Part shown: positions 34,713 through 46,306 of the stretch, piece by piece
Numbering within the stretch: the stretch's first letter is position 1
Layout: every line of letters begins with the position of its first letter
NCBI GenBank assembly: GCA_963170055.1
Contig: CAUJGJ010000441.1
Location: 55,001-119,000, forward strand
Reading direction: 5' to 3'
Length of the DNA: 64,000 bases
Origin: Halisarca cf. caerulea
Lineage: Eukaryota; Porifera; Demospongiae; Chondrillida; Halisarcidae
Translations under genes and position numbers: made by a program
Notes under the pieces: model-generated
What the model was told of the DNA's origin: nothing
Seen by the model: the letters and a program-made list of their open reading frames with translations, nothing else
Database searches by the model: none

Positions 34713-35395
34713 ACATAATACATTCTCATTTAGGGCACAGTAATACACAAACATGCACCTAGCCTAACTTTTTTTGACACGACTTCCATGCCTGAGCACC
34801 ACAGGGTAGGCTCCTCTACTGGTGAGATGACTCCCAAGGTTTCCATCCGTGAGAGTTCGTTCTTAACCTTGTCCCTCAATGGCAGTGGTACATTCCTTGG
34901 CATGAAGGGTGTGAATGGTTTTGCATTGGGTTGCAGCTGGATTTCGTAGCTGTCATCTTGAAATGTCCCCAACTCTCTGAACAGGGAAGGAAACTGCTCC
35001 TTCACTGGCTTGGAGATGGAGTCAACTTTGGTGAGGACCTCTAATGCACGGATTGCTGGCAGTCCTAGCATGTTGTGTTGCAGATTGTGCACCACAAAGA
35101 TAGTTTGGTGCGTTTCCCTCCCCTTGTAACTCATTTTGGCCTTAAGTTCTCCTATGACCTTCAGTGGCTGGTTGTCTGGTCCATGAAGTCGTTTGGAAGG
35201 GTGGCTTTATATCTCCTGGAAGCCTATCTTGGCGAACTGCTTGGAGATAACAGTGACTTCTGCTCCTGTATCAACTTTTGACTTGTGCTCCATGGCCAAT
35301 GACACTGATGGTCCATGTCCAGAATGACCCCGGGTTTGAGCCAACTGTATTCAGGAATGCAAAGTCATAGTCATCCTCTAGCTCTGGGGGAGACA
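34713..35395 (-). pseudogene. gypsy aspartic protease and RT N-terminus
   Basis: On the minus strand, 35285-35135 encodes VDTGAEVTVIS, the aspartic-protease active site, followed by LHGPDNQPLKVIGELKAKMS. 35134-34730 continues with MLGLPAIRALEVL, then the RT start: PSLFRELGTF, PLRDKVKNELSRMETLGVIS and the WCSGMEVVSKK region. It is cut by the insert ending at 34712. Upstream (35290-35395) is a short gag/pol linker with PPELEDDYDF. The 5' part of the element is absent. Confidence 0.75.
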
Positions 35396-37191
<1,796 letters not shown>

Positions 37192-37518
37192 GTAGCAGCA
37201 ACACAATACGCTTAGTAAGAGGCATTGTCCCCAATGAAGGTTGTGTTGAGGTCCTCCAGAAAAGGGAGTGGTTGAGAGTTTATAGTAATACTTGGGATAT
37301 AAATGAAGCTGATGTTGTCTGCAGACAATTGGGATATGCGCATGCCATCAATGCTGCCAGAAAACTATGCTATTTTGAAACAGATAGATGTTGGGTTACT
37401 TCATTTTATTGCTCTGGGAGTGAGAGTTCTCTGGAAGAATGTTCTAACTCCCCATACCCAAAAAGAATATTATGCAATTCAAGCCTAGCATATAATGCTG
37501 TTTTCTGTTCGAAAAATG
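37192..37518 (+). CDS. SRCR domain exon B1
   Basis: The exon follows CATCCATGCAG and ends before GTGAGT, phase 1 at both ends, 109 codons. It encodes a second SRCR subtype: GCVEVLQKREWLRVYSNTW, INEADVVCRQLGYAHA, CYFETDRCW, FYCSGSESSLEECS and VFCSKNG. Eight cysteines are present, but the usual Cys in WxxVC is replaced by Tyr, while extra Cys occur in KLCYF and DRCW. Pairing must therefore differ from canonical group A or B domains. It is the likely partner exon of A1 in one extracellular protein. Confidence 0.88.
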
Positions 37519-38770
37519 GTGAGTACTAACTATATTTAGTAAATTATCAGAGTACATCACAAACTTCCTTCTCTTCCACCCATTGCGAAGTACTTTGTGT
37601 TAATTGTGTACTTGGTTGTGTACTGTAGTGAACCTGGAATAAAAATGCAAAAACAGCTATAGTGAGGGTGTTACACCGCTGGTAACTATAGTGTTAGAGT
37701 ACTATATATATGTACTGCTCTTTATTCTTCCATACTTATTGCAGGTTTTGCATGTGATATTGTTTCATGCCTTTTTTTGTGTTAATGGTCCTTATACAGT
37801 TTATTTTGTATGATATTATGGTTTACTTTATATACTAGTTATTGTTATCACACTACTTCAATTCGGCTTTGCAAACATGTTTATGTGCATGTGGCTCTTT
37901 GTAGTAGTGCATACATAAGATCTTGTTAAGTTTGGGCTCATGATTACACTCTTAGACACATCAAATTATCTATTAAAAGAGAATTAGGCAGCAATGTGCA
38001 AAGTGTTTCCAGTTGATTTGCGAACTGTGCACACTGCATGTCATGTGCTTATATCTTAACACATGTAAGTCATGGAATATCTATTGTTAATTATTATCAT
38101 AGAACATGAAATCCAAGCAAATGCATTAAATTTTGTGTGAATGAACTAAAATATCGCACACAAATATTAGCACTGCATGTATTTTTTTATCATTTTTGAG
38201 ACTTCCCTTGCTTGAGTTTCATATCAAACTGTATGAGGGAGTTTAAAGCATTGACAGTGCAAAGTGATTCATTCAGTCATGATCATTTTGAAATTAATAA
38301 AAAAAGTAAGCAAACAATTTCTCGATTTCAGGAAAGCATTCATAACTTTTTGACATTAAGTCCTAGATTTCCAAAAGTATATCAGTCAAAAGAGCAAGTG
38401 ATAGGCTTTTTGCAGACATTATGTGAGTTGTAAATGTGACATATAAAGTATAACAGGCTCCTTGTGACAAGTAGAAATGGGTTAATCAACATTTAATTTA
38501 GCATAATTATTACCATAGCAGAATCATTATTAAACAAGGCTTATAATCATTAATTTCGAATTCAACCATCATCACCTTCAGCTGGAAGTGGAACAGTCTC
38601 TGGATACAGGTCATTAGCAATTATCAACATTACTTCTGAATTACTGTCTATATGGCAGTTCTATATTAATTATAAAAAGGTACTCACCTATGCATACATG
38701 TGCCTGACAAAAGTAGGAAATGATTACTGTAACGAAGGAAAACTTTAAAGTTCTTAGATGGCAATAATAC
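37519..38770 (+). other. intron after SRCR exon B1
   Basis: It is homologous to 50324-51530 and, in its middle, to 3290-3860. Near 38332-38433 a TTTCAG is followed by an open frame ESIHNFLTLSPRFPKVYQSK that ends with a stop; see the 10430 entry. It is interrupted at 38771 by the second gypsy element. Confidence 0.6.
38767..38770 (+). other. target-site duplication (left) of the 38771 gypsy element
   Basis: ATAC here equals ATAC at 45449-45452. The intron continues CCTAGAAG on the far side, and the third intron copy (57586-57605) reads AATAGTATAACCTAGAAG without any insert. Confidence 0.8.
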
Positions 38771-38937
38771 TGTAACAAAAGCGTCTCAAGGAATGATTCC
38801 CGGTAGTAATGCTCAGAACAGGTTCAATAAAGACAAAGTCCTAGCTATATTTATAGTAATGCAGCAAAATAAACACAAAACAATCAGGTCTAGAATGTTC
38901 TAGAATGTTCTGGTAAGATGTTGGCCACACTGCTACA
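38771..38937 (-). repeat. gypsy 3' LTR
   Basis: The 167-bp repeat begins TGTAACAAAAGCG and ends CTGCTACA on the plus strand. It matches 45252-45448 closely, but lacks about 30 bp present there (one internal ATCAAGTCAAGTCTA-type stretch and smaller gaps). A doubled TCTAGAATGT is conserved in both. Confidence 0.92.
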
Positions 38938-38950
38938 CCCTCCCCTCCTT
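38938..38950 (-). promoter_or_regulatory. polypurine tract of the gypsy element
   Basis: The minus-strand AAGGAGGGGAGGG directly abuts the 3' LTR, the position where plus-strand DNA synthesis is primed. Confidence 0.8.
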
Positions 38951-39276
38951 ATATTGGAGCCAGGTCGGTGGACTTGAGCCAGAATATCGCCACAGTCTGT
39001 TGCGGTGCACCACCTTTGCCTTGGTCTTGGGTCCCCGTTTCATTGGATACACAAGATCATTGATCTTTTCGACAACCAGGTAAGGGCCCTCCCATGGCCT
39101 TTGCAATTTTGGACTGAGGCCTTTTTTCCACTAAGGATTGTGTAACCACACAGGATCACCCTTGTCCAAGGGTGCAACATTCTGCAACAAATCATAGCGC
39201 TCTTTCATTTGATCTAAAATGAGCTGAAGATGTTTGTGAGTAAACTAATGTACATGCTTATGATTCAGCTTTCCTG

Positions 39277-40284
39277 TCAGCATTGTAACATAATCAGAAG
39301 TAGACTGGAATACTTCCTCTTCAGGTTGTCCAAGGTAAAAATCCACTGGTAGTAGCAGGTCAGTTCCAAAGAGGATTTTGACAGTGTGCATTTGGTAGAT
39401 TCATGAACAGCGGATCGGTATTCCATTAGAATGTAAGGTACGTATGTACCGGTCCCAATCGGTCTGATTATCATCCACAAATCGTGCCAGCTGGTTTTCA
39501 AGTGTTTTATTAAACCTTTCAACCATGCCATCTGATTGTGGATGGTAGGCAGTTGTTCTGGTATTTTCCATCCCCATTAAACGGCATACTTCAGTAAACA
39601 GGGAGGACTCGAAGTTTCTCCCTTGATCCGAGTGGATAATCAGAGGTACACTAAATCTGCAAATCACTTCTCTCACAAGTAGCTCTGCTACTGTAACAGC
39701 CTCGATCCTGGTCAGGCATTGCAAATGCCTCAACCCACTTGGAAAAGTAGTCAGACACAATGAGGATATACTTGCTTCCAGTAGATGTAGTGGGAAGTGG
39801 TCCCAATATATCAAGAGCAAGCCTCTCCATTGGTGAGCCAACTACATATTTCTTCTTTGGTGCTCTTGGTCTGTTTGGAGGTCCTCGCTTTTGTGCACAG
39901 ATGTCACATTTTTCACACAAACTCTTAACATTCTGTTGGCAGTTGACCCAACAAAATCTCTCCTTAACTCGTCCCAGGGTTTTGGCTACACCAAAATGAC
40001 CAGCGGACACTGTTCCATGCAATTTTTCCAGGATTCTACTCCGCAAAGCCTCTGGGACAACTAACTGTTTGACAGCAGAATCTCCAGCTGTTGTTTCCCA
40101 TAGGTGGATCAGACATCCCTAATCAATGCGAAGGCTCTGCCCAATAGGCTTTTGTAACACCACTGCAAGCTGAAACATCCTGCCAGCTTGGCCTGTTATC
40201 TCCATCTTCCAGCCATCTGATAACTGGTCAGAGATTATCATCTTTTAACTGCAATTCTCTGAATTCCTGTGGTATATTGGCTAA
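39277..40284 (-). pseudogene. gypsy integrase
   Basis: The minus strand encodes an H2C2 zinc finger (LHGTVSAGHFG, SLCEKCDICAQKRG). The core follows with ALDILGPLP (first Asp), SDYFSKWVEAF, IIHSDQGRNFESSLF (second Asp), TTAYHPQSDGMVERFNKTLE (Glu) and WDRYI. All three catalytic residues and the finger are visible, but at least one frameshift near 39720 and another near 39400 break the frame. It is the best-preserved enzyme of this element. Confidence 0.85.
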
Positions 40285-40929
40285 TACCCCATTTACACTG
40301 GAGCGTTAAACCGGTTTAGAAAGCGCTTTAAAGTTAAATCGGTTTAAACCGCTTGCGTGTAAACACATTAAAGCGATTACAAAACCGGTTTAGCTAAACC
40401 ACCTTTCGAGGTGGTTTGAAGTCGGTTCAAAACCGGTTTAAAATAAAGCACTTTGAGTGTAAACGGTTTTAGCAGGTTTATGCGATTTAAAATTGGACAG
40501 TGGCTTTACTTTTTTTTTATTCGCAGCAATAAGTCCTATTCTATTTTGAAGAGATTCTACAGTTAGTTCAGAGAAAATTTTTCATATAGCGGACGTTTCA
40601 GATTAAGAAAAGTATCCGAAGATAACCAAAGAAGTGGATGCTAAAATTTTACCACCGACGAATTGCGCAGTGCACTACACACATTCATTTTACAAAGAAA
40701 GGATAACAAGACCACCAAAGTATAAATTGATGACACTTTTCCATCTCTACTTAGGATAAAACGGTAAACGTCTCTTAAAGCGATTTAAAGCGTTCACACT
40801 ATAGAGTACAAATCGCCTTTGAAATCGGTTCAAGCTGTTGTGTGTAAACGCGTTAAAGCGATTTAGTTAGATCGCTTTTGAAAGCGGTTAAAACTAAATC
40901 GTTCAAATTTCTCTAGTGTAAATGGGGTA
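40285..40929. mobile_element. TAA-duplicating MITE (PIF/Harbinger-like), copy 2
   Basis: The ends are TACCCCATTTACACT and its complement, flanked by TAA on both sides. It is 645 bp. The terminal 100 bp are filled with alternating GGTTTA and AAGCGATTTA motifs. The start resembles the MITE at 17314 (TACCCCTTTCACATG). Confidence 0.85.
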
Positions 40930-41466
40930 TAAGTTTCTCAAATTATCTGCATTGAACGCCGCTGCACAGGCCATGGGCTGTGGTACTGCGGGTTGTATGG
41001 GGTTAGTGAGCAAACTTTGCAACTCCAGTGCATCCAATGTGTCACAGTTCTTACATACCCCACAAGGGCACCTTGACATTGCATCTGCATTGCCATGGAG
41101 GGCAGCGGACCAATGTTCCACCACAAAGTCATACCCCTGAAGGGTTTCAAGCCACCTGGCTACTTGACCTTCTGGGTCCTTGAAAAGCCATTTCAAGGCA
41201 GCATGGTCAGTCCTGACTGTAAATCTTTGCCCATGAAGATAAGGGTGGAAATGCCTAACAGAACTAACCACTGCAAGTAATTCCTTACGTGTGACACAGT
41301 AGTTTGCCTGTGCTCTGTTCAGAGCATGACTATAAAAAGCCACTGGACTCCCCCCTTGAGATAATACTGCACCTATACCTACACTGCTGGCATCTGTGTC
41401 TAGCACAAACGGTGAAGATGGGTCGAGGTAAGCTAGCACTGGTGCTGATGTAATAGCTCTTTTCAT
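40930..41466 (-). pseudogene. gypsy RNase H
   Basis: The minus frame from 41466 encodes FVLDTDASSVGIGAVLSQ, FYSHALNRAQANYCVTRKEL, TVRTDHAALKWLF and GNADAMSRCPC. The Asp, Glu and Asp of the active site are present. The domain degrades RNA in RNA-DNA hybrids during reverse transcription. The frame is continuous to the MITE boundary. Confidence 0.88.
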
Positions 41467-41526
41467 GGTGTTAAAAGATACTTCAGCCTCTGGGGACCAC
41501 GTAAATGGTGTGTTCTTCTGGGTCGG

Positions 41527-42000
41527 CTATAATAAGGGGAAAGCAACATTGGTGAAGTTGGCAATAAACCTCCTGTGGTATGAAGCCAAACCCAGAAAAC
41601 TTTTGATTTGCTGGGTGTCCTGAGGTGTTGGCCAATCCAACACTGCTTGTACTTTATCAGGATCAGGTGAAATACCTTTTGAATTTACTTTGTAACCCAG
41701 ATACTTCACTTCCTTCCGCAAAAGATAGCACTTGTCCAGATTTTGCTTCAGATTGGCCTTATGCAATCTAGCAAACACATTTCACAACTTTTTGACATGT
41801 TGCTCAAAATTCTTGCCAGGAACTACTATGTCATCCAGGTATAACAGGGCAAATGTTGTAGGAAGTCCAGCAAGTACCCTTTCCATTAGACGTTCAAATG
41901 TTGCCGGAGCATTACACAGTCCAAATGGCATAACGTTAAATTGCCACAAACCAGTGCCAGTTGAAAAGGCAGTTTTGCTCTTTGCATCTTGACTAAGTTG
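41527..42000 (-). pseudogene. gypsy RT, motif B through thumb
   Basis: The minus strand encodes LWQFNVMPFGLCNAPATFER (motif B), LLYLDDIVVPG (motif C intact), LNKCYL-like NLDKCYLLRKEVKYLGYKV and IKSFLGLASYHRRFI. The fingers and motif A should lie across 42000, but the inserted transposon and a deletion have removed them. Two frameshifts are visible near 41780. Confidence 0.82.
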
Positions 42001-42246
42001 CGCATGTGGGACATGTCCAGAATTGTTATGATAGTATTCCTCAGTTTGCTTAGCAAGGAATTTGTTAAATTCGGCACCTATAAATTATTACTCACGCGTT
42101 AATCTTGTGGTTTACGCTGTTATTCGGGCGTATAGACCTTTTCGATAATTGCACAATCTTCCGTGCGTATTTTACTGTTGGCAAAAGAATTGTGCGCGAA
42201 CATGTATTCAGTTAAAACTTTGCTGTTACGGTGTAGATTTCAAGGA

Positions 42247-42510
42247 ATGCCTGTCAGTTGTTGTGCCGTGCACTGTACCAATCAGTTTAAGAAAGGTTCA
42301 GGCATTGGATTTTATGTTTTCCCCATGAATGTTGAGAGGAAGAAAAGATGGCTACAGGCCATTTCGAGAGGAGGAGGCTGGTTACCTAAGGATCATGATC
42401 GACTTTGCGGAGCTCACTTTGTATCAGGAAAGCCTTCTCATGATCCAAAGAGCGTTGACTTCGTACCAACAATATTTTTCATAGCAGGAAACGCTCAGTA
42501 CCTACAGTAG
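42247..42510 (+). pseudogene. THAP zinc-finger domain of the transposase
   Basis: From MPVSCCAVHCTNQFKKG the frame runs through FYVFPMNVERKKRWLQAI and DRLCGAHF to VDFVPTIF. The C2CH zinc ligands (CxxxxC, CxxH), the central Trp and the PTIF (AVPTIF-type) box are present. THAP domains bind specific DNA, here presumably the element ends. A stop at 42508 separates it from the catalytic part, which may reflect an intron or a decay mutation. The start at 42247 is chosen because THAP domains begin at the initiator Met. Confidence 0.85.
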
Positions 42511-42533
42511 ATACTTCCAGGGATGAAAGAGCG

Positions 42534-43605
42534 GTGAAGCGATTACAATGCAAAGAAGAACACGACCATGTGCAGGATGCGGCTAAGGTCCTTTTATCTA
42601 TCGCCGATAATGCACCGTGCATTGCTTCTTCCCGTGATGTTGATACTCAAACAGATTTGGCCATGTTATTTAAGGAAACAGAGAAGGAACAGAGTACTAG
42701 TACCCGTTCGAACGTCCTTAGACATGAATCGCAAATCAGTTGTGTTGATCAGTTGTCTCTGATTCCTGGAAGAGATGACAAAACAAAGTTTTATACAGGT
42801 CTTCCTACGTTTACTATTTCTACTGGTCTGCTAGAATTCCTAAAACTAGCAGTATCCAAGGTTAGAGGAAAAGGAACTGATGGTGCTGCATAGGCCCAAT
42901 GAAAGTGGAAGACCTTTTAAACTAACCCTAGAAGAAGAGTTTTTCAGTGTCCTCTTACGCTTGCGATTAGGACTACTCCTTGAAGTTGTGGCGGATCGCT
43001 TTTCCATCTCCATTGGAACTGCTTCTTCTATTTTTTCTACCTGGATTGAAGTGATGGCTTGTCAGCTCCAGCATGTTTTTCCTTGGCCAACAAGAGAACT
43101 TGTTCATAGTCACACTCCTCCACAATTCCAAAAGTATCAATACCTGCATTATAATAGACTGAACAGAAGTGTATATACAATGACCATCTTCACTCACCAA
43201 TCAAGCAGTAACATTTTCTAACTACAAACACCATAACACCGCAAAAGCATTGATAGGAATATCACCTGGGGGTGTAATTACGTTTGTGTCCAAGTTGAGG
43301 GGAGGTCACATCTCTGACATAGAATTGACCAAACAAAGTGACCTATTGATCTCATTGAAGAAGGAGACAATGTAATGGTTGACAGAGGATTTGATTTAAG
43401 AGAACTGCTGGAAGCGCACAAAGCAACTTTAAACATACCACCATTTTTAGGGCAGAGGCAGCAGCTAACAAGTCAAGAAGCGGAGGAGACAAGGTGCATA
43501 GCTGAGTTGCGGATACATGTTGGACGTGCAATTGGTCGAGTAAAGCAATTTCTCATTTTCAATGGGGTTGTACCCATTACCTTAGCCAAACAAACCAATA
43601 ATTAA
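42534..43605 (+). pseudogene. DDE (DDE_Tnp_4-like) transposase of the ISL2EU-type element
   Basis: 42534-42893 encodes a linker ending KFYTGLPTFTISTGLLEFLK. 42880-43221 encodes the helix-turn-helix part (LEEEFFSVLLRLRLGLLLEV, FSISIGTASSIFSTWI). In a shifted frame 43148-43370 carries IID followed by TGA and TEVYIQ, where IIDCTEV is expected. 43375-43605 holds MVDRGFDLRELL, LNIPPFL and RIHVGRAIGRVKQF. The family motif is HVERAI; here the catalytic Glu is Gly (codon GGA at 43522). With a stop beside the first Asp and several frameshifts, the enzyme is dead. Confidence 0.82.
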
Positions 43606-43719
43606 CGAAACAGACAAGCAATGACTCAACTTTTCAACAATTTGTATGAATCAATTTATATAGCAAAACAGTAAACATTTAATGGACTGGAGTGAAATAT
43701 ATACATATCTCATTATTAT

Positions 43720-44722
43720 TATACGTATAGTCCATGGCATATATATTACCCAAGTAATGACTTTTGAATACGTCGAGTAAGGATTTCGAACTGGCACAAC
43801 ATGTCGTTTGTAGAAATTGAGTAGTTTAGGCAGCATATGTTCCTCCCATAGTATGGGATCAAATGCACTTTCTTCAATTGAAATGCCTGCCTTTGTCCAA
43901 ACCACAAAGTGACACCAGGAACAACCCATCACTGCCATTTCTCCTTGAACCTGTGAGTAATATCGTGAACCTCTCTTTAGCTTCAAATGACCATGATCTG
44001 TCTTCTCTAAAAAAAATGAGCTATATGCTTCGGCAATGTCTTCAGGGGATCTATCAGTGATGATATTACCATCAACAGTGTATGGGCATTTACTTTCCAG
44101 GACACCTGGCGATCGCTTGTCTATAAAAATCCAGCCATCACCACTAGCATCAAGAAAAGAATGTGCTGGTAACAATGTTAATCCTGAGGGCTTCACTTGG
44201 ACCTGAGCTGCCTTATTTTTTCTTCATGACCTCAATGTATGCTGTCCTTGCAATGGACTCATGATCTCTTCCCCATTGAATCTGTTTCGGGACATGAACC
44301 AAAGGTTTGTATCCCATGATCTGGGTGATTAGAGAAGTAGGATCAGTTCCATCACTACGATTAGTGACAGATGCAAATATCGAGCTAGTGATACGACTGT
44401 TTCTGAGATCCTTCCATAGAGAACTGTCCCCCTGCTCAAGTGTGGCGTGGTGGATGTACTGGGATAAATTTGATGTGATGATTTGTTCATCACCAAATGC
44501 ATGGCATAGCTCCTCCAAATACATCTCAGAATGATCAATTTCACTCAGTTCACAAGCCGACAAAGGCAAAGATACAGGGTTGTCAGAAGAGTAGAAGATC
44601 AGCTTGCTAACTTGTGAGGTCAAAAAATCCTGCTCTGTGTTTGTATCACTAGTTTGCAGGTCTGGTGTTGGCTCTTTATCCAACCAAAACTGCCTCAAAC
44701 CTGAGTTGGGTAGTGAGTACAA
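43720..44722 (-). pseudogene. YqaJ-type nuclease of the ISL2EU-type element
   Basis: The minus frame from 44722 encodes SLWKDLRNSRITSSIFASVT and IQWGRDHESIARTAYIEVM, the opening of a YqaJ/lambda-exonuclease-like fold with a Glu in GRDHE. After a one-base slip in an A run at about 44213-44225 it continues with LLPAHSFLDASGDGWIFIDK (Asp), GVLESKCPYTV (E-x-K of the PD-(D/E)XK core) and YYSQVQGEMAVMGCSWCHFV (Gln). These residues are the expected active site. The first 40 residues may be truncated at the gag junction. The role of YqaJ in transposition is not established. Confidence 0.82.
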
Positions 44723-45230
44723 TGTTCAACAACTCTTTTAAGGCAGTGGGATCTGACAATGGGTTTGTCATTGGGGGTGTGTGCTGTGATGTCGAAGATG
44801 TTGTGTACGTGTTCGGTCCTGTTGGTGTGGTAGCTATGTACGTGTTGTGTCCTGTTGGTGTGGCTGATGTGTAGGAGTTGTGTCCTGTTGGTGTGGTTGA
44901 TGTGCGAATGCTCGATCCTGTTGGTGTGGTTGATGTGTGCATGCTTGATCCTGTTGGTGTGGTTGATGTGTGCAATTCTGGTCCTGTTGGTGTGGTTGTA
45001 TGTAAGCTTGGTCCTGTTGGTGTGGTTGTGTGTGAGCTTGGTCCTGTTGGTGTGGTTGATGTGTGCGATTTTGGTCCTGTTGGTATGGTTGTGTGTGAGC
45101 TCGGTCCTGTTGGTGTGGTGATGCGTGTGATATTGAGTTGCACTGTGCCCTCAAAAAGCTGAGTCAGATTTTCAAACTTCTCTGCTAGAGATGCTGCTTG
45201 GTCTTCAAGACGTGCTGCAGCTCTTGTGGA
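44676..45230 (-). pseudogene. gypsy gag N-terminal fragment with PTGP repeats
   Basis: The minus frame begins MSTRAAARLEDQAASLAEKF just inside the primer-binding site. It continues into FENLTQLFEGTVQL, then about nine tandem PTGPSSHTT-like units, and ends near LKELLNIVLTTQLRFEA at the junction with the transposon. A short coiled coil precedes the repeats. Capsid and nucleocapsid parts are missing. Confidence 0.6.
44815..45122 (-). repeat. 30/33-nt tandem repeat in gypsy gag
   Basis: Units of GGTCCTGTTGGTGTGGTTG plus 11-14 variable bases are repeated about nine to ten times. Lengths of 30 and 33 nt keep the frame and encode TTPTGPxxHTS. It is a coding minisatellite. Confidence 0.9.
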
Positions 45231-45231
45231 C

Positions 45232-45249
45232 ATCCCACTTCTGACACCA
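45232..45249 (-). promoter_or_regulatory. tRNA primer-binding site of the gypsy element
   Basis: The minus strand reads TGGTGTCAGAAGTGGGAT, two bases from the 5' LTR, the usual form of a gypsy PBS complementary to a tRNA 3' end (TGG start). Confidence 0.75.
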
Positions 45250-45251
45250 GT

Positions 45252-45448
45252 TGTAACAAAAGCGACACTTGAAAAGAGTCTCAAGCAATGATTCCCGGCA
45301 GTAATGCTCAGAACAGGTTCAATATAGACAAAGTCCTAGCTATATTTATATAGTAATGCAGCAAATCAAGTCAAGTCTAATAAACACAAAACAATCAGGT
45401 CTAGAATGTTCTAGAATGTTCTGGTAAGATATTGGCCACACTGCTACA
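45252..45448 (-). repeat. gypsy 5' LTR
   Basis: It is 197 bp, from TGTAACAAAAGCG to CTGCTACA, followed by the ATAC duplication. It differs from the 3' LTR by indels totalling about 30 bp and a few substitutions. Confidence 0.92.
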
Positions 45449-45452
45449 ATAC

Positions 45453-45830
45453 CCTAGAAGGATTTATTCGAGTCTGCCAAATATTATGCTACTGAACTTG
45501 TCCACTGTACAATAGGATAGCAGTGTCCCATAAATTATTATAACAGCGTACTTTCAAATATAAACAAATTTGAATGAAAATAGGCCCTAATCCTCTGGTA
45601 TTTTATGCCAGTTGAGCTGTGGCATTTACAATTTGCACACAGTTTATTGGTAGTTATTCTTAGACTATAAAAAAATTGATAAATTAAGTAAGGCAAGTTT
45701 CGATATCATAGACTCTACAAGAGTGTGCACTAATTCATGCATAGTTTGTGCTCTCTTATGTATTATTCTAGATTACTTATGCTAATATATGTTCTGTAAA
45801 ATTGTTTGAGCTCTTACCATTTCCTCTCAG
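45453..45830 (+). other. intron upstream of SRCR exon A2
   Basis: It aligns with 57605-57980 throughout. No other feature is seen. It ends in a pyrimidine-rich TTTCCTCTCAG acceptor. Confidence 0.7.
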
Positions 45831-46166
45831 GACTTCAACAAGGAGCACTAAGGATTTATCGACCATCCAACTTGCATAAGGGTCTTCTTGAACTGTACAT
45901 GAATGGAAAGTGGAACAAAATTTGTACAAATGATTGGAGTTTTAATGAGGCAAATGTAGCTTGCAGACAGATGGGTTTTGCTCGTGCTCTTGGCATTGAT
46001 GGGTTCTACAGCAGGGGAGGGTTTAGTTCTGAGGAAAACTTGCAGGTTTACATCAACTGTACAGGGAGTGAGCCAAATATCACCAGTTGTAATTTCAGAC
46101 AAGAAGAAGTTCAAAACTACAGCAACAGTGATTTTGTAGGAGTTAGTTGCAGTATAGTACCTTTTG
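45831..46166 (+). CDS. SRCR domain exon A2
   Basis: The exon lies between CCTCTCAG and GTGAGG, phase 1-1, 112 codons. It is close to A3 in sequence and encodes LLELYMNGKWNKIC, NEANVACRQMGFARAL, INCTGSEPNITSC and VGVSCS. The seventh cysteine of the SRCR fold, in HNCSNSD of A1 and HNCNNSG of A3, is Tyr here (QNYSNSD, codon TAC). The Cys in WNKIC, its usual disulfide partner, is therefore left without one. The domain may still fold but lacks a core bond. No stop codon or frameshift is present, so the exon remains translatable. Confidence 0.88.
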
Positions 46167-46252
46167 GTGAGGCTTCTCCAGTAAAATTTATTATAATATG
46201 AATGTGTATTTTGCGAGTAAATATGTAGCTACATATTTATATAACCAGCAGT

Positions 46253-46253
46253 G

Positions 46254-46306
<53 letters not shown>

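Larger units (their letters stand above)
24650..35395 (-). mobile_element. Mag-like (K02A2.6-type) gypsy LTR retrotransposon, 5'-truncated and multiply interrupted
   Basis: Minus-strand order from right to left: aspartic protease, RT, RNase H, integrase, pol C-terminus. Gag and both LTRs are not seen. Inserted into it are the structured-tail element at about 25030-25385, a CGCATG MITE (25451-26073), an unassigned insert (26074-26700), a CACAGG element (27722-29033), a second CGCATG MITE (29450-30147) and a 4.25-kb TAGTCTCGCG element (30463-34712). The last carries two elements of its own. The coding sequence resumes after each insert. The element lies in the intron between SRCR exons A1 and B1. 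Confidence 0.82.
42001..44715 (+). mobile_element. THAP/DDE/YqaJ transposon of ISL2EU type, right end lost
   Basis: It starts with CGCATGTGGGACATGTCC, and its first 136 bp align with the subterminal sequence of the CGCATG MITEs (TTGTTATGATAG, TTATTCGGGCGTATA). Then it diverges into a THAP-domain and DDE transposase region (plus strand) and a convergent YqaJ nuclease gene (minus strand). This gene pair is the known layout of ISL2EU transposons, which make 2-bp target duplications. No matching right terminus is found: gypsy gag sequence begins near 44676-44722. A deletion must have removed that end together with gypsy sequence. Confidence 0.8.
38771..45448 (-). mobile_element. gypsy LTR retrotransposon with LTRs, PBS, PPT and target duplication
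   Basis: The minus-strand element is bounded by TGTAGCAG...GTTACA LTRs, with a 4-bp ATAC duplication. The order from right to left is LTR, primer-binding site, gag fragment, [THAP/DDE/YqaJ transposon], RT, RNase H, [MITE 40285-40929], integrase, polypurine tract, LTR. The gag C-terminus, protease and RT N-terminus, expected between 44.7 kb and 42.0 kb, are missing. It was inserted into the intron after the SRCR duplication, since the paralogous site at 57.59 kb is empty. Confidence 0.9.

Noticed and set aside
44815..45122. Regular 30-33 nt repeats resembling a CRISPR array
   Set aside because: The units are contiguous coding repeats in a gypsy gag frame (PTGP) with no unique spacers, in animal DNA.
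45848..46114. Antisense frames over SRCR exons A1, A2 and A3
   Set aside because: They are shadows of conserved exons on the other strand; the sense frames carry the domain motifs and splice sites.
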